A program made the translations under genes and the position numbers. This document shows, piece by piece, positions 59,531 through 64,000 of a DNA stretch of 64,000 nt. Source of the stretch: CAVORB01 sp963698495 (lineage in GTDB: Bacteria > Pseudomonadota > Gammaproteobacteria > Chromatiales > Chromatiaceae); NCBI GenBank assembly GCA_963698495.1, contig CAVORB010000025.1:1-64000 (forward strand), written 5' to 3'. The first letter of the stretch is position 1, and each line of letters begins with the position of its first letter. The notes beneath the pieces are model-generated. The model ran no database searches. It was not told the origin of the DNA and saw only the letters and a program-made list of their open reading frames with translations.

Positions 59531-60473
59531 TCAGGGCACCGGAACGCCTTCGAGGATGTACTCTGCGATCTCCGTGTGTCCTGTCGGTCCATTGTCCTCG
59601 CCGCTCACCAGTCGGTGGGGGGCGCAGGCGGGGAGCACCGCTTGCATGTCCTCCGGGATGACGAAATCGCGCCCCTCGAGCATGGCCCAGGCGCGCGCGC
59701 TGCGCAGCAGGCCAAGCCCGGCCCGGGGCGAAAGTCCGTGAAGAAAGCGGCTCGGATCGGCGGGTGAAGTCGAGGATCGCGTAACAGTAGTCCACGATGG
59801 GCTCCGAGACGTGGATCCGATCCGCCTCCTCTTGCAGCGCGAACAGCTCGTCGCGGCTGAGCTCGGGTTCCAGCCGCGCCAGCAACGATCGCCTGTCTTC
59901 CCCGGCCAGCAGGTTCTTCTCCTCGTGCGCGGATGGATAGCCCAGGCGGATGCGCATGAGGAAGCGGTCGAGCTGCGACTCCGGCAGCGGGAAGGTGCCG
60001 ATCTGGAAGGTGGGGTTCTGCGTGGCGATCACGAAGAAGGGCTCGGGAAGCGTCCGGGTCTGACCCTCGACCGTGACCTGGCGTTCCTCCATCGCCTCGA
60101 GCAGCGCGCTCTGTGCCTTCGGGGTGGCGCGGTTGATCTCGTCGGCGAGCACCAGTTGCGCGAAGATCGGTCCGGGGTGAAAGCGGAAGCCCTCCTTAGT
60201 CCGCTCGTAGATCGAGGTCCCGATGATGTCCGCCGGCAGCAGGTCGCTGGTGAACTGGATGCGGGAGTAATCAAGCCCGAGCAGGCGCGCCAGCAGGTGC
60301 GCCAGGGTCGTCTTGCCCACGCCAGGGAGGTCCTCGATCAGCAGGTGCCCGCGCGCGAGCAGGCAGGCGAGCGCCATACGCAGCGCGTGCTCCTTGCCGA
60401 GGATGATGCCGCCGGCGCTGTCGAGAGCGGCCGTGAGCTTGCGGGAGGAGTCAGTGTTCGCGGGCGACGGCAT
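59531..60473 (-). pseudogene. moxR: MoxR-family AAA+ ATPase, single-base frameshift
   Basis: Start ATG at 60473 (MPSPANTDSSRKLTAALDSA). Walker A is LPGVGKTTLAHLLARLL, Walker B is LVLADEINRATPKAQSALLE, and PFFVIATQNPTFQIGTFPLP is sensor 1. The frame is intact to AILDFTR, then breaks near 59759-59764. The conserved C-terminal lid continues in another frame as GLSPRAGLGLLRSARAWAML, then RDFVIPEDMQAVLPA and EGVPVP, to a TGA at 59531. The total of 943 bases equals a normal gene plus one extra base, probably one C in an ACCCGCCGATCC stretch. Could be a sequencing error, a recent mutation or programmed shifting. Everything else looks functional. Confidence 0.85.
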
Positions 60474-60660
60474 GATGCGTTGCTTCCGGACCGGGCGCGG
60501 GTGACAAAAACCTTTTGTCCCAGCGCCTTGCGGCACTCCGATTAGGGTAAACTTGGCGCCTTGAATTCCGCCCACCGCGGCGTCAGGCGTCCCTTCCTTT
60601 GCTGGCGGGCGCGGCGCCGCGCGACCGGCGGGCTGGGCATCCCAAGCGCTCGCTCTCATC

Positions 60661-62535
60661 ATGTTCTCAGAACAAACCTACGATGTCATTGTGATCGGTG
60701 GCGGCCATGCCGGGACCGAGGCAGCGCTTGCCGCGGCGCGCATGGGGGCGCGGACCCTGCTCTTGACCCACAACCTCGAGACCCTGGGGCAAATGAGCTG
60801 CAATCCCGCCATCGGCGGCATCGGCAAGGGCCACCTGGTACGGGAGATCGACGCCCTGGGGGGGCTGATGGCGCGAGCCGCCGATGTGGCGGGTATTCAT
60901 TTTCGAACCCTCAACGCAAGCAAGGGGCCCGCGGTCCGGGCAACGCGGGCGCAGGCCGACCGCCTGCTCTACAAGGCCGCCGTGCGTCGGGCAGTGGAGC
61001 GCCAAGCGGGTCTGGACCTGTTCCAGCAGCCGGTCGATGACCTCCTGGTAGAGCAGGAACGCGTCACCGGTGTCGTGACGCAGATGGGCTTGATCTTTCG
61101 CGCCCGCGCCGTCGTCCTGACCGTGGGCACCTTTCTGGGCGGGCGAATCCACGTGGGCCTTGCGAACCACGAAGGTGGCCGCGCGGGCGATCCGCCGGCC
61201 AACGCCCTCGCCCGGCGACTGCGCGAGCTCCCTTTGCGGGTCGACCGGCTCAAGACCGGCACCCCGCCGCGTATCGATGGGCGGACCATCGACTATCGGC
61301 TCCTGGAGGAGCAGCCCGGCGATGTGCCGGTCCCGGTGTTCTCTTTCTTCGGACGTTCGGAAGACCATCCCCGCCAGGTAAGCTGCCACATCGCGCGCAC
61401 CAATGAGCGCACGCACGACATCATCCGTTCGGGCCTGTCGCGTTCCCCCATGTTCACCGGCGTCATCGAGGGCGTCGGCCCTCGATACTGCCCGTCCATC
61501 GAGGACAAGGTGGTGCGTTTCGCCGACAAGGTTTCGCACCAGATTTTCGTCGAGCCCGAGGGCCTCACAACCCGCGAGATCTACCCCAACGGAATTTCCA
61601 CCAGCCTGCCGTTCGATGTGCAGCAGGCGCTGGTGCGCTCCATGCGTGGCTTCGAGCAGGCGCGCATCACCCGTCCGGGCTACGCCATCGAGTACGACTA
61701 CTTCGATCCGCGGGATCTCGCGCCCTCGCTGCAGACGCGCGCCATCCAGGGGCTGTTCTTCGCCGGCCAGATCAACGGCACGACGGGTTACGAGGAGGCC
61801 GCCGCACAAGGTCTGCTCGCCGGGGTCAACGCCGCGCTGCAGGTCCGCGGGGGGGAGCCCTGGTATCCGCGCCGCGACGAGGCGTATCTGGGCGTGCTGG
61901 TGGATGACCTGGTCACCCGCGGCACCAACGAGCCTTACCGCATGTTCACCAGCCGCGCCGAGTATCGGCTGCTCTTGCGCGAGGACAACGCCGATCTGCG
62001 GCTGACCGAGACCGGCCGGCGACTCGGGCTGGTGCCGGACGAGCAGTGGCGGCGTTTCGAGACCAAGCGGGAGGCGATCGAGCGCGAGCGCCAGCGCCTG
62101 CGTACCACCTGGGTACGGCCGGGCGAGATCGACGCGGCGCTGCTCCATCGCGTACTGGGCGATGAGATGCGGCGGGAGGCCACGGCGCTGGATCTACTGG
62201 CCCGGCCGCGGGTGACCTACCGATCGCTGCTGGAGTTACCCGGCCTGGGTCCGGGCGCCGAGGACCCGCAGGTATGTGAACAGGTGGAGATCCAGGCCAA
62301 GTACGCGGGCTATATCGAGCGCCAGCGCGATGAAATCGAGCGTCAGCGGGCGCAGGAGGCGTTGATGCTGCCGCAGGACTTCGACTTCGATCAGGTGCGC
62401 GGGTTGTCGTCCGAGGTCCGCGAAAAATTCAGCCGCTCGCGCCCGCTCACCGTCGGCCAGGCCGCCCGTATCCCCGGCGTTACTCCGGCCGCGGTGTCTC
62501 TGTTGCTGATTCACCTCAAGCGCAAGTCGGCATGA
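60661..62535 (+). CDS. mnmG: tRNA uridine-5-carboxymethylaminomethyl synthesis enzyme MnmG
   Basis: 624 residues from the ATG at 60661. The FAD motif is YDVIVIGGGHAGTEAALAAA, followed by MSCNPAIGGIGKGHLVREID, the KGPAVRATRAQADR loop, LKTGTPPRIDG and QINGTTGYEEAAAQGL. The C-terminal helical domain (YAGYIERQRDEIERQR) binds MnmE. Together they modify wobble U34 of several tRNAs. rsmG follows 54 bases downstream. Confidence 0.97.
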   Translation: MFSEQTYDVIVIGGGHAGTEAALAAARMGARTLLLTHNLETLGQMSCNPAIGGIGKGHLVREIDALGGLMARAADVAGIHFRTLNASKGPAVRATRAQADRLLYKAAVRRAVERQAGLDLFQQPVDDLLVEQERVTGVVTQMGLIFRARAVVLTVGTFLGGRIHVGLANHEGGRAGDPPANALARRLRELPLRVDRLKTGTPPRIDGRTIDYRLLEEQPGDVPVPVFSFFGRSEDHPRQVSCHIARTNERTHDIIRSGLSRSPMFTGVIEGVGPRYCPSIEDKVVRFADKVSHQIFVEPEGLTTREIYPNGISTSLPFDVQQALVRSMRGFEQARITRPGYAIEYDYFDPRDLAPSLQTRAIQGLFFAGQINGTTGYEEAAAQGLLAGVNAALQVRGGEPWYPRRDEAYLGVLVDDLVTRGTNEPYRMFTSRAEYRLLLREDNADLRLTETGRRLGLVPDEQWRRFETKREAIERERQRLRTTWVRPGEIDAALLHRVLGDEMRREATALDLLARPRVTYRSLLELPGLGPGAEDPQVCEQVEIQAKYAGYIERQRDEIERQRAQEALMLPQDFDFDQVRGLSSEVREKFSRSRPLTVGQAARIPGVTPAAVSLLLIHLKRKSA

Positions 62536-62589
62536 TGATCCTGCCTCACCGGGTCTCGTGCCGTCGGCGTATTGGGTGATCTTGCGGCG

Positions 62590-63234
62590 ATGACCAATGG
62601 CGTCGACCACCGAGCCCTCGCCGCCCGTCTGGATCTGGGGCTGGCGCGGCTCGGACTGAATCCGGCCCCCGACCAGCGCGAACGCTTGGTCGCCTTCCTG
62701 CGGCTGCTCGAACGATGGAATCGGGCATACAATCTCACGGCGGTGCGAGATCCCTGGGAAATGATTCCGCGCCACCTCCTGGACAGCCTGTCCGTTCTGG
62801 CCCACCTGCAGGGCGAGGCGATTCTGGACGTCGGAACCGGCGCCGGTCTGCCAGGGATTCCGCTGTCCGTGCTGGAGCCGGAACGGCATTTCCATCTCCT
62901 GGACAGCAACGGAAAAAAGGTACGTTTCGTGCGCCACGTGGTGCAGGAGCTTGGTCTGGAAAACGTCACCGTGATCCAGTCAAGGATGGAGTCGTATCTA
63001 CCCGGAAGAAAATTCGCTACCATTGTGAGCCGCGCGGTCACCGCGCCCGGTGGTCTGGTGGACGCGGTGGCGCACCTGCTCGATCGCCCTGGATGCCTGC
63101 TCGCGATGACCGGGCGCCGGCCGGAGGGGGGGCTTGATGGTCTGGAACCGCGTCCGGATGCCGTACTGATCCATCCCTTGGCGGTGCCCTTCCTCGCGGG
63201 ACAGCGCCACCTGATCGAAATCCGCTACCACTGA
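62590..63234 (+). CDS. rsmG: 16S rRNA (guanine527-N7)-methyltransferase RsmG
   Basis: 214 residues from the ATG at 62590 (a TTG at 62572 would add six). RWNRAYNLTAVRDPWEMIPRH and DSLSVL are RsmG signatures. The SAM loop is ILDVGTGAGLPGIPLSVLEP. It methylates G527 of 16S rRNA; loss gives low-level streptomycin resistance in E. coli. In the classical mnmG-rsmG-parA-parB order, with parA starting 7 bases after its stop. Confidence 0.96.
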   Translation: MTNGVDHRALAARLDLGLARLGLNPAPDQRERLVAFLRLLERWNRAYNLTAVRDPWEMIPRHLLDSLSVLAHLQGEAILDVGTGAGLPGIPLSVLEPERHFHLLDSNGKKVRFVRHVVQELGLENVTVIQSRMESYLPGRKFATIVSRAVTAPGGLVDAVAHLLDRPGCLLAMTGRRPEGGLDGLEPRPDAVLIHPLAVPFLAGQRHLIEIRYH

Positions 63235-63241
63235 GGCAACG

Positions 63242-64000
63242 ATGGTCCGCACAATCGCCATAGCCAATCAGAAGGGAGGCGTGGGCAAGACGACCACCGC
63301 CGTCAACCTCGCCGCATCCCTCGCGTCGATGAAGCGCAAGGTGCTGCTGGTGGACATGGATCCCCAGGGCAACGCCACCATGGGGTGCGGTGTCGACAAG
63401 CACCGACTCGACCACTCCACTTGCGATCTCATGCTGGGAGACCTCCCGTTCACGGACTGCGTGCAGCGGGTCTCGGAACCCGCGCCGGGTTTCGATCTGC
63501 TGCCGTCCAACAGCGATCTGACCGCCGCCGAGGTCGGCCTCATGGCCTCGCCCCAGCGGGAACGCCGTCTCGCACAGGTGCTGTCGACGGTGGCCTCCGA
63601 CTACGAGCTCATCATCATCGACTGCCCGCCTTCGCTCAACATGCTGACGGTGAACGCGCTGGTGGCGGCCCAGGGCGTGCTCATCCCGATCCAGTGCGAG
63701 TATTACGCGCTGGAGGGGCTGTCCGCCCTGCTCGAGACCATCGATCAGATCCGCTCCAGCCGCAACAGCGGCCTGGCGATCGAGGGCATCCTGCGCACGA
63801 TGCACGACCCGCGCAACAACCTCGCGAATCAGGTCTCGACGCAGCTCATCACCCATTTCACCGAGCAGGTCTACCGCACCATCATCCCACGCAACGTGCG
63901 TCTTGCAGAGGCCCCAAGCCATGGATTGCCCGTCATGCTCTACGACCAGACCTCCCGCGGCGCGATCTCCTACCTGGCCCTGGCGAGCGAGGTTCTACGC
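63242..64000 (+). CDS. parA: Chromosome partitioning ATPase ParA (Soj), partial at right edge
   Basis: 253 residues are visible before the window ends, so only the last few are missing. The deviant Walker A motif is ANQKGGVGKTTTAVNLAASL, then VLLVDMDPQGNATMG, IIIDCPPSLNMLTVNAL and PIQCEYYALEGL, all typical of chromosomal ParA/Soj. With ParB and the parS sites found in recF it segregates the origin region. parB is expected immediately to the right. Confidence 0.96.
   Translation, partial: MVRTIAIANQKGGVGKTTTAVNLAASLASMKRKVLLVDMDPQGNATMGCGVDKHRLDHSTCDLMLGDLPFTDCVQRVSEPAPGFDLLPSNSDLTAAEVGLMASPQRERRLAQVLSTVASDYELIIIDCPPSLNMLTVNALVAAQGVLIPIQCEYYALEGLSALLETIDQIRSSRNSGLAIEGILRTMHDPRNNLANQVSTQLITHFTEQVYRTIIPRNVRLAEAPSHGLPVMLYDQTSRGAISYLALASEVLR

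Noticed and set aside
58515..60662. Single 715-codon frame reading as a MoxR-DUF58 fusion protein
   Set aside because: The middle section is low-complexity, out-of-frame translation, while the conserved MoxR lid is intact in another frame with its own stop at 59531 and a DUF58 start with ribosome site at 59516.
62930..62945. CCACGTGG-centred near-palindrome in rsmG
   Set aside because: Shares only the central eight bases with parS; four outer positions differ.
1..64000. CRISPR arrays, tRNA or rRNA genes, insertion sequences, prophage
   Set aside because: No spaced direct repeats, tRNA-like cloverleaf, rRNA stretch, transposase or phage motif was seen on reading through the window.

Overview
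The window is a GC-rich bacterial chromosome segment that includes the replication-origin neighbourhood of what looks like a free-living gammaproteobacterium. The case rests on the gyrB-recF-dnaN-dnaA block facing rpmH-rnpA-yidD-yidC-mnmE, the mnmG-rsmG-parA set, secB-gpsA, ntrBC with glnA and a DUF4124 gene, nfi, an envC-ctpA pair, and parS sites of the TGTTCCACGTGGAACA type. An ectothiorhodospira/chromatiales-like organism is a guess from general flavour only; no rRNA is present to settle it.

Layout. Positions 1-2350 are poor in coding signal: a low-GC left edge, then a decayed gmhA (sedoheptulose-7-phosphate isomerase) with at least five frameshifts. Positions 2412-10562 hold a sugar-modification cluster, nearly all on the minus strand: glucose-1-phosphate cytidylyltransferase, an NAD-dependent sugar epimerase/dehydratase, three SAM methyltransferases with the same three-part architecture, and a glycosyltransferase. 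An outer-membrane porin on the plus strand interrupts it. Positions 10705-21848 encode a complete type II secretion system in Xanthomonas xps order (E F G H I J K L M N D). Upstream, translationally overlapping genes for a WecA/MraY-like sugar-phosphate transferase and a membrane CapD/FlaA1-like nucleotide-sugar dehydratase run directly into gspE.

Positions 24818-34500 are a mixed core region: yajL-like, ctpA, envC, an ArsR regulator with the cysteine spacing of persulfide sensors, a rhodanese, secB, gpsA, trmL, a class-1 pyrD, an unknown 74-residue protein in its own transcription unit, nfi and a hypothetical. Positions 34576-39391 are the nitrogen-control module (ntrC, ntrB, DUF4124, glnA). 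Both ntrB and glnA are preceded by sigma-54-type promoters and NtrC-box-like sites. A cation-efflux transporter follows, then glyQS, a MazG-like protein, gmhB and plsC.

Positions 46031-64000 are the origin region. Candidate oriC lies between dnaN and dnaA, with clustered DnaA boxes in AT-rich DNA. A second perfect box lies between dnaA and rpmH. A perfect parS and a one-mismatch parS sit inside recF. rnpA lacks any ATG/GTG/TTG start in its expected place. A TgpA transglutaminase - DUF58 - MoxR unit sits between mnmE and mnmG, and its moxR carries a one-base frameshift. The window ends inside parA.

All calls come from reading the sequence and protein motifs by eye; no database search was run.
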